Shown one piece after another: positions 34,278 to 46,621 of a DNA stretch of 64,000 nt. The position numbers and the translations under genes were made by a program. The DNA is from Hyaloscypha bicolor E (Eukaryota > Ascomycota > Leotiomycetes > Helotiales > Hyaloscyphaceae), in contig NW_020194515.1 in the NCBI RefSeq assembly GCF_002865645.1, forward strand, positions 1,054,001 to 1,118,000. The letters are read 5' to 3'. The notes under the pieces are model-generated. The model ran no database searches. It was not told where the DNA came from and saw only the letters and a program-made list of their open reading frames with translations. The stretch's first letter is position 1, and the number at the start of each line of letters is the position of its first letter.

Positions 34278-36011
34278 TCATCCACTCATCTCCTCCTCCT
34301 CCCCTCGTCCCGCCACCACCGCCATCATTCCCTTCCTCACCTCCCACCCAGAAACGCCAACCAAAATCGCCGCACAACTATAATGCCACATCAAGCCGCC
34401 TCCCTCTCCCTCCTCTCCCTCTTTCCCATTCGGCCTCCTCAAATTGACCATCTGCACCTCCCACCCTTCATGCCTTGCCTCATTCAACCACTCCACACCC
34501 TCGACGTCATTGAACGGGAAGTATTTATTAACCACCTGGAAATGCTGCATCAGCAAAGGAACGAAGTTAAAGCGATCATCAAAGGGAAGGGAAAGAAAGA
34601 CTTACAGCCGTCGGATCCTCGCCAGTCTCAATCCGCACATCAACCATCTTTATCCTCCCAAAGTCCTTGCCAATCCTTGAAATATTTTGTTGCGAAGGAA
34701 CAGATCCTTCTCTTCCATCTTCCTCCATGAAACTTTGTACAAGGTACTCGTAGTGTTCGTCCCATGCTTCATCGCCTAAGACCGGCTTCACGGTTGTCTT
34801 TAGGCCGAGTGCGTTGCAGACGCTAAATAGCACGCCATCTACCCCTTTCAAACAATACGGAAACATTTTATCTGCATTACGACGGGTGTGGCCGTAGTTG
34901 TTGGTGCAGAAGAAACCAAGTGTTCCTCCTTCTGGTAGAAACGAGGGGTCTGTGAGCATGGTTTTGATGGTTGTGTAGAGGGGGTAGAGAGTTGGATCTG
35001 CGAAAGGGAGGGTGGGATGGAGAGGGAGGCGGATAGGTGAGGAGATGAAGAGATTATAGGTCAACGTGATTAGGTGGCCAGCAGTAACGGGCTGAATTGA
35101 TAGTGCAGCTTGGTTGTGGAAGGCTACCCATCGAATTGAAGGAGAGGTAGAGCTCCAGTCAGAGGTTTGCGTTCGGGATTTGTGCGAGAGGGTTAGCTGG
35201 CCGCCTTGGTGTGGACAAGGGAGGCAGATGATTAGGGTGCCAAAATGCGGTTCGGCTCGTCCCTTCTCGCTTGTGGTGTCCTGGATTTTGATTGCGGAAC
35301 TGGAACTGGAAGGGTAGTATATCTGCCAATGAAGATTAGTAGTTGCAGGACAGAGATTGGAAAGGTAAAATTTGGTGAACATACATTCAATGCCCTCAAC
35401 TCAGTTTTAACACCCCAAAGTTCTTCCCCCTTCTTAGTCCCCTCATCCTTTGTTAATCTCTCGACCCCAGGCAGAAGTGTCTGAGCAATCGTATCACTGA
35501 TGCCGAAGTCATGGGGATGAAAATCTGTTGAGAAGTGACTCGCATCAAGGCCACCCCTCCCTTCACTTGAGAAAGTGGGATGTGAGCAAACTCGTGAAAG
35601 AGGTTTGATTTCAGCAGTATTTGGAAACTTTATTCTCGCCACAAGGCCATCAGGAGTATCGAAGCGAAGCGTAGTTGAACTCGCGGTATTTCTCTCGGTT
35701 TCTGCTGACGATGTCGAGGTCGTGAAATTTTCGGTTGGGATGGTTCCACCACAGCAGTAGTTTGTGCCTTGCACAACAGATCTCAGATCATCGAGCATTC
35801 GCTGCGTGGCATCTTGGAGGCCCCTGGCGCGTACATGCGGCGTGGATGAGGCTGAGCCATCGTCATCGTCAGATGAAGACTCTAATTCCGTGTCCGAGAG
35901 GAGGATTGGTCTTGTTGTGCCGCCGAGGGTGTGGGAGAGTGGTGGGGGCCGCGAGCGAGGGGGTGGGGGCATGAGGTCTCTGTCTGATTGGTGAGGTGGT
36001 CTGTTGGCCAT
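34278..36011 (-). CDS. 2OG-Fe(II) oxygenase-fold protein lacking most catalytic ligands
   Basis: Exons 35385-36011, 34606-35322 and 34278-34544 give 536 aa. After a Pro/Ser-rich head (residues 1-60), the fungal prolyl-hydroxylase-like scaffold is recognisable: ELRALNIYYP, then FGTLIICLPCPHQGGQLTLSH, IRWVAFHNQAALSI and GHLITLTYNLF. In active relatives these read HxD after the first strand, CEHEV in the third block and RVTLTYNL in the last. Here the HxD region reads IKIQDT (His lost, Asp kept), the distal His position reads ALS, and the 2OG-binding Arg is Leu. I infer a pseudoenzyme or a scaffold with altered chemistry. ATG 36011 is chosen; an in-frame ATG at 36095 would add 28 residues. Confidence 0.65.
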
Positions 36012-36997
36012 GACGGCAGCTTGGTGTGAAAGGTGAATTGAGAGAGGAGAATTAGAGTAATTATATATGACGAAGGAGGCGTGGTTCAAGGACAACTAAC
36101 TGTTGGGGGCTAGGAGCGAATAATATCATTTGGGGTCCAAGTTGAAGGATTCAGGAGAACAGAGAGGTACTATATCATCGCGTCAGGAGGATGCGAGGCT
36201 CAGGCTCAAGGCAATCGCTGCGCCTCGTTCCACAAATGGAATGAAAGGAAACAAAAAGATACTACTCCGTACTTGATTCTGTATGGCGATAACTCTGTTG
36301 GAGTATTATGACTGTAGAGAGAAGGGGGAGTGCCGAGGTTGCCTGAAATTTGAGCAAGGGGTGGTCACGTGTGGGTCGCTGTAACAAGGCAGAACGACCC
36401 ACCTTTGGCTTAGGTTGGAAATGGCTGCGGGATATCCAATTATAGAATGATAAACAATCGACAGTCATGATTCACAGAGTCGCATCGAAGTTTCGAGAAA
36501 TAGGTCCTGGAATTGACATGAGACGATATAACCACGTGGGTGGGTTACGTGTGAGAAAGCCAAATGCACTTAATTTGGGGAAGGATCATTGGTGCCTTCG
36601 ACTTCAGAACTTCAAAAGCCAAGCTAATATTCATGTCGAAGGTAACAAGGGGTCCGAAATCTGCCAAACAATCATATTGTGACTGACCTGCCAAATTCTG
36701 GTCAGACGGACTTTGGATGAAGCACGCACAGGAGTCTTGCGCAGTCCAGGTCCATTATAACCAACAGCTAAACAGAAACTTCTCAGGTATTCTTTATCAC
36801 GGCTTTTTGCATTCCTGCAGTCGCTACTAGCAACCACGAAAAATTCGAACGAAGCACGGCATTCAACGCCACCAGCATTCTTCGCCAAGTACACACAGCA
36901 TCTCAACATGGGTACAATAACGACTGCAACTTTCACACATCTATTCCATATTCGTAAAGTCGACTTCGCCGGACTCGTTTAAGCAGCCTCCCGCAAG
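36012..36997. other. Intergenic, no gene recognised
   Basis: It holds promoters of the two flanking divergent genes. Short frames here have no family resemblance. Confidence 0.4.
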
Positions 36998-37495
36998 ATG
37001 ATGACACCGATATCAAAGCTGGTCAGCCCGGTCCTTGTTTCCGCGATCGCCATTATCGTGCTTCTCCTGCACATTGGCATTAGCCTTTGGAAACGTCGCA
37101 CGGCCCGGAGCTCTTCTGCCAAAGACTTCAAAAAGCTATCAAATGAAGCAACAGCGCTGTCAGCAGAGACGGAAAGAATCAGACGAGAAGCTAACGAATC
37201 CTCAACCGCGGATCGTACAGTCAGGATCGCGCACCTAGCCTTGCTCTGCGAAGCCGACGAATGGGACACTGCAATTCGTATCTGCCTCGCAACTTGGGAG
37301 GACATCATTTTGCCCAACTCGGGCACCGGTGACGAGGAGAGCGGGAAGAGAGACGCGATCGGAAAGGGAAGACAGAATGACCACGGGAAACAAATGATCG
37401 GCATGATGCACGCGAGATGCAAGGAAGGACTCGCACGGAGGAAAGAACTCGGGCCGCAACTGCAGCGCATACACTTGTCATCACTTGTGCGGTGA
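36998..37495 (+). CDS. Small single-span membrane protein, hypothetical
   Basis: This is an uninterrupted 165-codon frame starting with a double ATG. Residues 5-30 (LVSPVLVSAIAIIVLLLHIG) form one strong hydrophobic segment followed by positive charges (WKRRTAR), which fits an N-out or signal-anchor topology. Then comes a helical, Glu/Arg/Ala-rich stretch (KKLSNEATALSAETERIRRE) and a C-terminal soluble part. I do not recognise a family. It is supported by codon quality and the anchor, but an additional intron or a different 3' end is possible. Confidence 0.45.
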   Translation: MMTPISKLVSPVLVSAIAIIVLLLHIGISLWKRRTARSSSAKDFKKLSNEATALSAETERIRREANESSTADRTVRIAHLALLCEADEWDTAIRICLATWEDIILPNSGTGDEESGKRDAIGKGRQNDHGKQMIGMMHARCKEGLARRKELGPQLQRIHLSSLVR

Positions 37496-38633
37496 GCCGG
37501 GGAGAATCTCCGAGCTGCATATAGGCGTCTGTACTGATTAGGGACTAGGAAGGGGGATAATGAGCGCAGCCGCCTTAGCCGTGGCTTTGTCCTTGGCCAA
37601 GAACCCAGCCACGAGATGGAGATGAATCTGATGGTGTGTAGCCTCGTACAGTAATGCGGCTGTTAGGGGTGAAACTGACGACGAACAGCCTGGAAGTTTT
37701 CGATGCAGCTCGTCTCATAAGCTGCATTCGACCATTGTTGAGGGAGGGTTTTCCAAACGCACCTGCGAGGCGATGAGGCTTCAGCCACCTCCTCGAGCAG
37801 CACGCTGTCCAGTTCTTGTGACGCAGCAGTGGAGATGAGATGCGGCAGAGGGCCTTCTTGTAATGTGGCCTGTGGCCTTTGTCGTATGCATGATGAGATG
37901 TGAAATAGACAAACAGCACTTGCAAGCGTCATATACGATATCAATCCTCACCTCCTATTTCTATCGCGTAATGCGGGCAATTTTGCTGCGGGAGAGCTAC
38001 GGCCCATGGCGCCACTGAGGTGATTGCTGACCACTTTCCCGGGCTGCTCGGTTGTCCTGCCCCTTTGAGCTGCAACTGCCCCAGCATCTTCCTCCAGCAA
38101 ATAGCAAGATGACCTGTCTGCCAAAATCCTCCAATATCCAAGCCAGGCGGAAGTCGCTTTTGCAGCAGCTCTGCAGGCGGCGGCGACCCTGGGCCCTTTT
38201 CTGTCTCAGTGAGCACCACCCAAACGGCGCATCGGGTTTCATCCACAGTGCTGGGAACCATCGGGCCAATCACTCCGTGGTGGCTTTCCCGGATGTCTGC
38301 TCCTGGAGATGAGTGCGGGCGGGGCCTTCGGTGATGCTCTCGATGAAGTGAAGTGTGTCCAACGACAGGCCTGTGGGAGTGAAGCGTGCCCTGGGCATTG
38401 CGTGCGTGCTCTCCGATTTGTGGCTCTGCGGGGATCATACCCAATGCGCTGGCTACCTGGGAGCGGACTGGTCTCAGTGGCAACTTAGGACCCGACGACC
38501 AGAAGAACGGGACTGATGGAGACCCGACAACCTGGCTGCCATTCGCTGCCGTTATTTTCTGAGCAACCACATTTGCGTCGACAGACAACGAAGTGAGTCG
38601 TGCGCATCGCCGTCGCGACCAGCCGACCTCGCG
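37496..38633. other. Intergenic, unsupported long minus-strand frame
   Basis: A 247-codon open frame on the minus strand (37941-38684) overlaps the 5' end of the methyltransferase gene and has no family resemblance; it is probably chance in GC-rich DNA. Nothing else is recognised. Confidence 0.35.
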
Positions 38634-40360
38634 ATGGCCAACGACGATGAGGCTATCGAGGCGGTATGTTGAGCATTCCCCCAATCTTCAGTCCGAGCTA
38701 ACCGGTGAGCAGCGCCGTGGCGACAGCTCGCCACATAGTTCTGACTTTGAAATGTGCGTTGTGGTCTTTTGTAAGCGATTGTCTGGGGCACATTGCTTAT
38801 CGTTGAGACAGTAGCGATGACACAAAGTCCATTGAGTCGAGTGTAACAGAGTACCGCATCGAACATGGCCGGCAGTATCATGCGTACAAAGACGGAACTT
38901 ACTGGTGAGCGAGCATGGAAATCGAGGGATATTGGAAAAGTTGCTAATTTGAAGGCAGGCAACCCAATGATGATCGACAGAACGACAATCTTGACATTTC
39001 GTGAGCTCCTGCACTATCAAAACTCAGACTTCCTATTAATTCGAGTCTAGACACCACAAGTTCCTCCTGGCCCTTGGTGGCAGCCTGCTCCTAGCACCTG
39101 TAGAAAAAAACATTCAGGTACGACATTCATAGACTCCGTCTATTATCTACCTCAAAGGAGAATCTTGCTCTTGCTGACCTGAACACAGAGAGTCCTAGAC
39201 ATCGGAACAGGAACAGGAATCTGGGCTATAGATTTCGCTGACGAGTTTCCCAACACACAAGTGATTGGAACAGATCTCTCTCCTATACAACCAAATATGG
39301 TGTAAGTCTCTCTCACAATAACTGTCCCTTTGAGAGTCTACTGAGACGAAGTGTAGACCGGAAAACTGCGAGTTTTTGATTGATGATTGTCGGGATGATT
39401 GGACATATCCTCCAGACCATTTTGACCTGATTCATATCAGAAGTCTGTTTGGGTCGATTCAGGACTGGCCAGCTCTTTACAAGCAAGTATACAAGTAAGC
39501 ATCTAGCAAACGATTGCCGAGCCAATACCTAACCTTGATAGACATCTCAAACCTGGTGGCTACATTGAGCAGGTGGAAATATCAATTAATGTACGCGCCT
39601 CCCTCATCTCATGTCGCCTCGTTCCTATCTTCTGAAAGCAGCTTCTTCACCTTCAATACTTCTAGTGGGGGCTGACATATTTGCAGATTAGATCCGACGA
39701 CGGGACAGTAGGAACCGACAGCCCCTTGGTAATATTTAGAGAAGTCCGTGTTTCTGTCTTCCTCCCCTCCCTTCCACTCCCCAAGCCCAATCCTTATTAA
39801 TTCTCACTAACCTTCCACAGCTCTTCGAACAAGCCGGCGACCTTACCGGCTGTACCTTCCAAATATCAGAATCAATGAAGCCCATGATCGCGGCCTCCGG
39901 ATTCGAAAACGTGACCGAGACTGTGATCAAAACACCGATAGGAGGATGGGCCGCAGACCCGAAGTTACGGGAGTTGGGACGCTGGGCTTTACTCGGATTT
40001 GATATCGGACTGGAGGGGTATGCGATGGCGACTTTGACGAGGGTTCTGAATGCAAGTCTTCCCACCCTATTCTTTCCTCATGAAACGGACAGCTCCAGCG
40101 TCGTGAACAGAATTCGGCTAATTTTTGGGTTGCGATTTTCAGTGGACTCCAACTGAGGTGCACGTCTTACTGTTCGTTATCCTTTTTCCGACCTTGGTTT
40201 CATCCTTCCCGATCTCTGGTCAACTGACATTGCTTCTTTCTTCTTTAGCGCTCAAGTACGGCATGCGGCACGGGATCGAAGGGTGCATTGCTATCATGAT
40301 GTCAAAGTCGTGTATGCACAGAAACCTTTTCCGTCAAAACATCCTTCGGCTCCTCTATAG
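38634..40360 (+). CDS. LaeA-like class I methyltransferase, 12 exons
   Basis: Exons: 38634-38663, 38713-38753, 38812-38904, 38959-39000, 39051-39117, 39189-39301, 39357-39494, 39542-39590, 39687-39743, 39821-40051, 40143-40171, 40249-40360; 333 aa. The family start [20 protein letters not shown] leads to the SAM-binding [20 protein letters not shown], then [27 protein letters not shown] and [11 protein letters not shown]. This is the Methyltransf_23/LaeA-like group often tied to secondary-metabolite regulation or tailoring. The intron after exon 10 uses a GC donor (GCAAGT at 40052). Donor GTTCGT before the last exon and GTCCGT after exon 9 are weak but needed for the frame. The neighbouring MFS and O-methyltransferase genes are broken. 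Confidence 0.75.
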
Positions 40361-41331
40361 ATTCACATCCCACAGTATAATGAAATCCTATTCTAATGAC
40401 AAACGAAAGCTCAGATGGGATGCCAAGTGCAGACCGCTGTTCCTTAACATATTTGAACATATAGCCTTTGGAAGTCCTCCAATCTCCGTGTCCAAGATGA
40501 TTGACTTCGACTCTGATTCACATCAGTTAAATTTATTTCTTAAGCAGCAGGGAGACGCAGACGGCAGTGTTCGTGCTCCCATCCAGTCAGACCACTAAGG
40601 CACTTCCAGTCATGGGGCTCAACTCTGGTGCGGCTTTTCCTGCCTTAGACAAATTCCCATGCATGTGGAGCTGTATTGCGGAACCACTGGCATTCCCCAT
40701 GCATTCGTCTCCTGTCTCCCTACACATACTGCAAAGTGTTCTCCTGCTGATCTTTACCCACTCCGGCACGACAGCCTCTTTCTTCCAATTCGTCCATGAG
40801 ATCCCCTTACCCTTTTCCAAGCGGATTTCAATTGTGGATACCCTCATAGTGGGGTCCATTTGCAAGGAGTACCCATTATCGGCAACTCATCGGGGAAGTT
40901 TCTAGTCAGTGCTGGGACTGCCGTTTGGTCTGTGAAACTTTCAGTGGAGCTGTTTGTAGCACACGTTGAGGCATCGAACAAAAGATGCTTGCCGCCAAGA
41001 CCTTAAGATAACATTGTTCAGACTGACTCGTCACCTCTTTCGCAGCCTCACTACCACTGTCGCCATCAACAAAGATCTACAATATGAAACTGAGAGTGTG
41101 TAATCGCCCCGTCGCGAGAGCCGTTACCAACGCCGACCATTCCTCTTACGATATGCTCGGGCACGCCGGACTGGGAAAGCCATGGTATGCTTGTGGGTCT
41201 CGACAACTGACACTGACCACTACTATTCTTATTCCTCCCTGCTTGTTCGTTATGGGTGGCGTGAAGCTTGGGTTTGTCCTCCTTTACCTTAATCTGCTCG
41301 ACAAGTTAACATGGTATGAAGACAACTCATA
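40361..41331. other. Intergenic, no intact gene
   Basis: It would have to contain the missing 5' half of the MFS transporter, but no MFS transmembrane sequence is recognisable. A 92-codon minus-strand frame at 40587-40865 (KGISWTNWKKEAVVPEWVK) is protein-like but unassignable. Confidence 0.4.
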
Positions 41332-42267
41332 GCCGGCTTCATAATCCGAAACCTGGGTTTCAAATTTACCTTCGGCATTTGTGCTCTCATCTACGCCTTC
41401 ATCCTGCCTCTTATGTACCTCTTCGTCCCCGAAACCGTCTACTTTTCCCCACCCCAACGCAAGGAAGTAATCTTCGACAAGTCCTCCCTCCGCATCTACG
41501 AAATCATTCTCCCCGAGCCGCCCAAGACATACACCCAAAAACTGCGGATCTTCCAAGGCCGCATCTCCAAAGCGGGATTCTGGCGCACGGCGTGGAAACC
41601 CGTGCCTCTCATCACCTTCCCAGTCGTCACCTACGCAGCATTCACGTACTCTTTCTACGCAGCGGGACTCACACTCATCGCTCTCCTTCAAGACACAATC
41701 TTCTCTGCTGCACCGTACAACCTCAGCTCCTCAGCGATCGGATTAACCAACCTCCCCCTCTTCGGCGTAGGACTCATTGGAACCCTCCTCTCAGGCTACA
41801 CAGCCGACTACCTCGTGCAATCCCTCACACGCCTCAACAATGGCGTGTATGAGCCCGAATTCCGCCTCCTCCTGAAGCTCGTTGCAGCCTCCCTCTCCTC
41901 GGTCGCCTACATCAGCTTCGGGCACTCCATCGCTGCTGGCACTTCAATCTACATCCCAATTGCGTTCCTCGGGGTTCAGACGTTCAGCGTGCCGTTTGCG
42001 ACGAGCGCGATGTTTACTTATGTGATGGATTGCCATCCGAGCCATGCGGCACCGGCTTTCGTGACGATGAACTCTGTGAAGGCGGCGCTGAGCCTGGTTA
42101 TGAGTGAGTTTGTTAATGGGTGGTTTGAATCGAGCGGTGCTAAATCGGTGTTCACGACTGTCGCCATCATGAATCTGGCTGTGAGCGGTGTCTCTATTCC
42201 TATGTATATATTTGGGAAGAGATTGAGGAGCAAGATTGCAAGGAGTGCTTTCCACCTGAAGTTCTGA
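41332..42267 (+). pseudogene. MFS transporter, C-terminal half only
   Basis: From 41332 the frame reads AGFIIRNLGFKFTFGICALI and continues through FVPETVYF, a cytosolic loop (EPPKTYTQKLRIFQGRISKA) and six further hydrophobic segments, for example IGLTNLPLFGVGLIGTLLSG, to a stop at 42265-42267. This is a major facilitator superfamily drug/sugar-type transporter from about TM5-6 onward. The preceding ~900 bp contain no recognisable TM1-4, and the frame is stopped at 41317-41319. A splice acceptor (CTCATAG) directly before the coding part may be original. I judge it 5'-truncated; the remaining exon itself is undamaged, suggesting a recent loss. Confidence 0.6.
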
Positions 42268-43206
42268 GGTGAGCGAGCCTGGAGGTAAAAAGTAAATGGG
42301 GAAGGGGGGAAATGGTGGGGGAGCGGTGGCGAAGAGAGGAAAGGAGATTCAGGTATATGTTTTCTTGCTTTGGAGGATCTTGGATAGGTGACTAGACTGT
42401 ACATGACGCCAGCCTGGACTGTGCGGAGCATTATACCCATAGGAAAGCAATGCGATCCACCCATTCTCGCATTCCCTCAATTGCTCGAGGCTCGAGGCTT
42501 GACTCGGCTCGACGCTCTTTCAACCTTTTATCTCAGGAACTAAGGATGGAGCCAGATTTGGATCTGGCCCAACTAGGCTCATGGTTGCGTACATTGTTGC
42601 ATGAGGTAGGTTATCGAAGGTGCTGCAAAATCGGACATTGGTACCGAGTCTCCAATCATGCTTAACACAAATCTCATCAGAGTCATAAAATCATTACTTC
42701 GCCATCAAGGTACGCGGTAGATCATAGATGTCGACAGGCAGCGGGGATCTTTCTCGTGCTTATGCGTTGCTGTGAATCCACGACGAAATAATGAAACGAA
42801 ACACGCCACGCAAGCCCACAGAACCACAAAACGAAACATCGCCGACTATTGATTGGAAGCTCAGCCACCCCCCAAGAAACCGCAAAAATAGAGACTTAGA
42901 AAATGCAACTACGACTTCGAAAGAAAGATCGAAAAAACCTGACGAAAGTGTTGTGTGCACAATTCAGAAACGAACTAAAGGATACGAAGCTTTCCTCTCA
43001 ACTCGAGAGATGATTGCTCGTTTGGCTTAAAAGGTATGTACTGTACACTAAAAACGAGGGTCTACTGAAAAATCTTCATCATATTATGTACTGTACAGTA
43101 CCCTATGTTCATATCTCCGACGCCCACAATGCAGTGCTGATGTTCCTAAACTCCTTTTCCCACAGCATGCACTCCAAAACTAAAACCTAAACTTCATCAG
43201 CATCTC
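42268..43206. other. Intergenic, no gene recognised
   Basis: An 80-codon Lys/Arg/Glu-rich plus-strand frame (42791-43030) is not assignable. Nothing else is seen. Confidence 0.4.
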
Positions 43207-44663
43207 TCACTCATATCGCAAGAAAGGAGCATACCGTATCTCATACGACCCCGCTCTCGTCATATACCTCACCCACTTAACACTCGAATAATTACTCTTC
43301 TCAAAAACCTTCAAATACCTCACTAATAACCCGGAACTCGTAAACATTAGCAGACTAAAGTTCAAGCTCAGCGGCGGTCTCGACCACGCCTTCTGATTCG
43401 TCATGCTCGTCAAGGTCGCCTCCGCGCTCAGCACAAACTCATTCTGGCCCGTGAATCTTGGGATCTTCCACACAATGACATTTTCACTCGGTTCGTACTT
43501 GGCCTTGCCTTGCGTACAGCGCTCCGTGATACGTGCTGTGTTTAGAGGGGTGGGGATCTTGACGATTACGTTTGTGGCGAAGAGCTTGCTGCCATAGTTT
43601 GCGCGGATCGCGATGCTGTATTCTACCTTCGTTTTCCCGACCTCGTTGACGATAGCGTGGACTTTGAATGGCAGGTTCACGTTCTCTGTGGCTCGGTACC
43701 GCATCAATTCGAACTCGCCGTCGGGAGGGATGAAGGAGATGATTCTGTCTGTGTCAAATTTGCCCAGCTTGACGCATTGGTGGAATTGGCAGTCTTCCAA
43801 TGTGACGCTCCCTGCTGCTGCTTTTGTAGCTTTCGTCCCCATGCGGTTCCCGGATGGGAGAGAGGAGAGGCTGTCCCCGTCTAGTAATAATCGATCATTG
43901 AGCCCGAACTTGCATTCTGGTGTGCCGGAGAGGTATGCGCGCATCACGATCTGGCCATTGACGTCCGCTCGCAGGACCGTGCCAGTTGCAGACATGAGCA
44001 GGTTCACATCTTCGATGACATCGACAAAGGCCTCGTTCTTCCGGTATTTCACGTCTGCTTTCCGCCATGAGAGCGCGCCTGTGGCTTGCATTGTGATTTT
44101 CGCCGAGTCCTCCATTGTTCGTTCGGACTTGACACCCTCGGTGGTGATATACATCTTCAGAGTATCCGTCTCGGTGTTTTGGGGGTATCCGAAGTCGAGG
44201 ATTTCTGGAGAAAGCCATCAGCACATTCCGCCCACCCGTGGACAAGATAGACAGCTCAAATTACCATCTAGCAGCTCATAAACAAGCACAAAGTTGTTCT
44301 TCACAGCCTCCTCATCGAACTTCCCGAAGTATCCCTTCCCCAGCGCAACCAGACGGTATAGGAACTCAAAAACCAGCGCTGCATTGGCATTGCTCTTCGT
44401 GATCGCTACCAGGTATATATTCTCGTGCTTGACATGGCTGAAGGTCGTGGATCCTAGAGTAAGGATGGGAGATCTGACTTGGGCATTCGAGATCACTTGT
44501 ATTCGAAACCTTTCCTGGATATCAGCCCCTGATCACGAATAAAAGGGCGAGACTCCGTCTGGATTACTCACACGTCTGCAAGGCGTGGCCGACAGTCGTT
44601 TCGGAAAGCACGGAAGATTAAGTTCTCTCCCTTTTGATTGAATATCAATATGCCGGACAGCAT
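43207..44663 (-). CDS. apm4: AP-2 complex mu subunit (clathrin adaptor medium chain)
   Basis: Exons 44572-44663, 44265-44509 and 43207-44204 give 444 aa, the length of AP2M1 orthologues. The N-terminal longin domain starts MLSGILIFNQKGENLIFRAF and contains FSHVKHENIYLVAITKSNAN and VYELLDEILDFGYPQNTET. The C-terminal mu-homology domain has WRKADVKYRKNEAFVDVIED, YLSGTPECKFGLNDRLLL, FHQCVKLGKFDTDRIISFIP and IVWKIPRF. It acts at the plasma membrane, binding Yxx-phi cargo signals during endocytosis. Intron 1 uses acceptor GAAAG at 44510. The fungal linker between domains (ATKAAAGSVTLEDC) is short and lacks the phospho-Thr loop of animal mu2 in recognisable form. Confidence 0.95.
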
Positions 44664-45029
44664 CTTGATCGTAGGGCGTAGTAGGTTGTAGTTGAGGGTG
44701 AACGTGGGGAAGCTTCGCATCCAGCAGTGGACGGCTTAACGTTATTCCGCATTTCGGCATGTACGGGTTCAGCCTGCCAGGGGCGGGAAAATCGCTACTT
44801 TTTCGGAATGGAGAACAAGACAAGCTTCCTATAGTTTTATCTTGAAGTCTCTTGTTCTTTCATCCAAACTCGGCGTCATAGGTATCGCAAGCATGGATAT
44901 TTGCACCCTTGCGTATCTCGCTGAAACAAGACTCATCACCAAGTCAATTGCTTGCTATACACGAAAAAAGAGGTATTGGACAAAGGACGCTCATGTGCGA
45001 CCTTCCCATAATCTAATTTACCAAGGACT
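44664..45029. other. Intergenic
   Basis: 5' flank of AP-2 mu and 3' flank of succinyl-CoA ligase alpha. No gene seen. Confidence 0.5.
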
Positions 45030-46388
<1,359 letters not shown>

Positions 46389-46621
46389 CTTGTCAAAGAC
46401 AATTGATGTCAGGAAGGAAAGGAAGAGGAATTGGGTGATGGAATTGGATTGCTGAAGCTCGGAACTTGCTCTCGCTGAATCTTCAACGTGCTCGGCAACT
46501 TCAGGAGCGCCCGGGATATGCCGAAGCGGCCGCACCTCTTCAATTTTATTGCGAAGGGGTATTCGAAGTCACAACCCCTCCTCAGCTTTCACTTCTATAA
46601 TTATTCAACGAAACAATAATA
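46389..46621. promoter_or_regulatory. Bidirectional promoter of succinyl-CoA ligase alpha and ELP3
   Basis: A 233-bp interval lies between the two start codons. It must drive both genes; no specific element is assigned. Confidence 0.5.

Noticed and set aside
37941..38684. 247-codon open frame on the minus strand
   Set aside because: It overlaps the start of a well-supported methyltransferase, shows no domain, signal or family resemblance, and lies in GC-balanced DNA where long chance frames occur.
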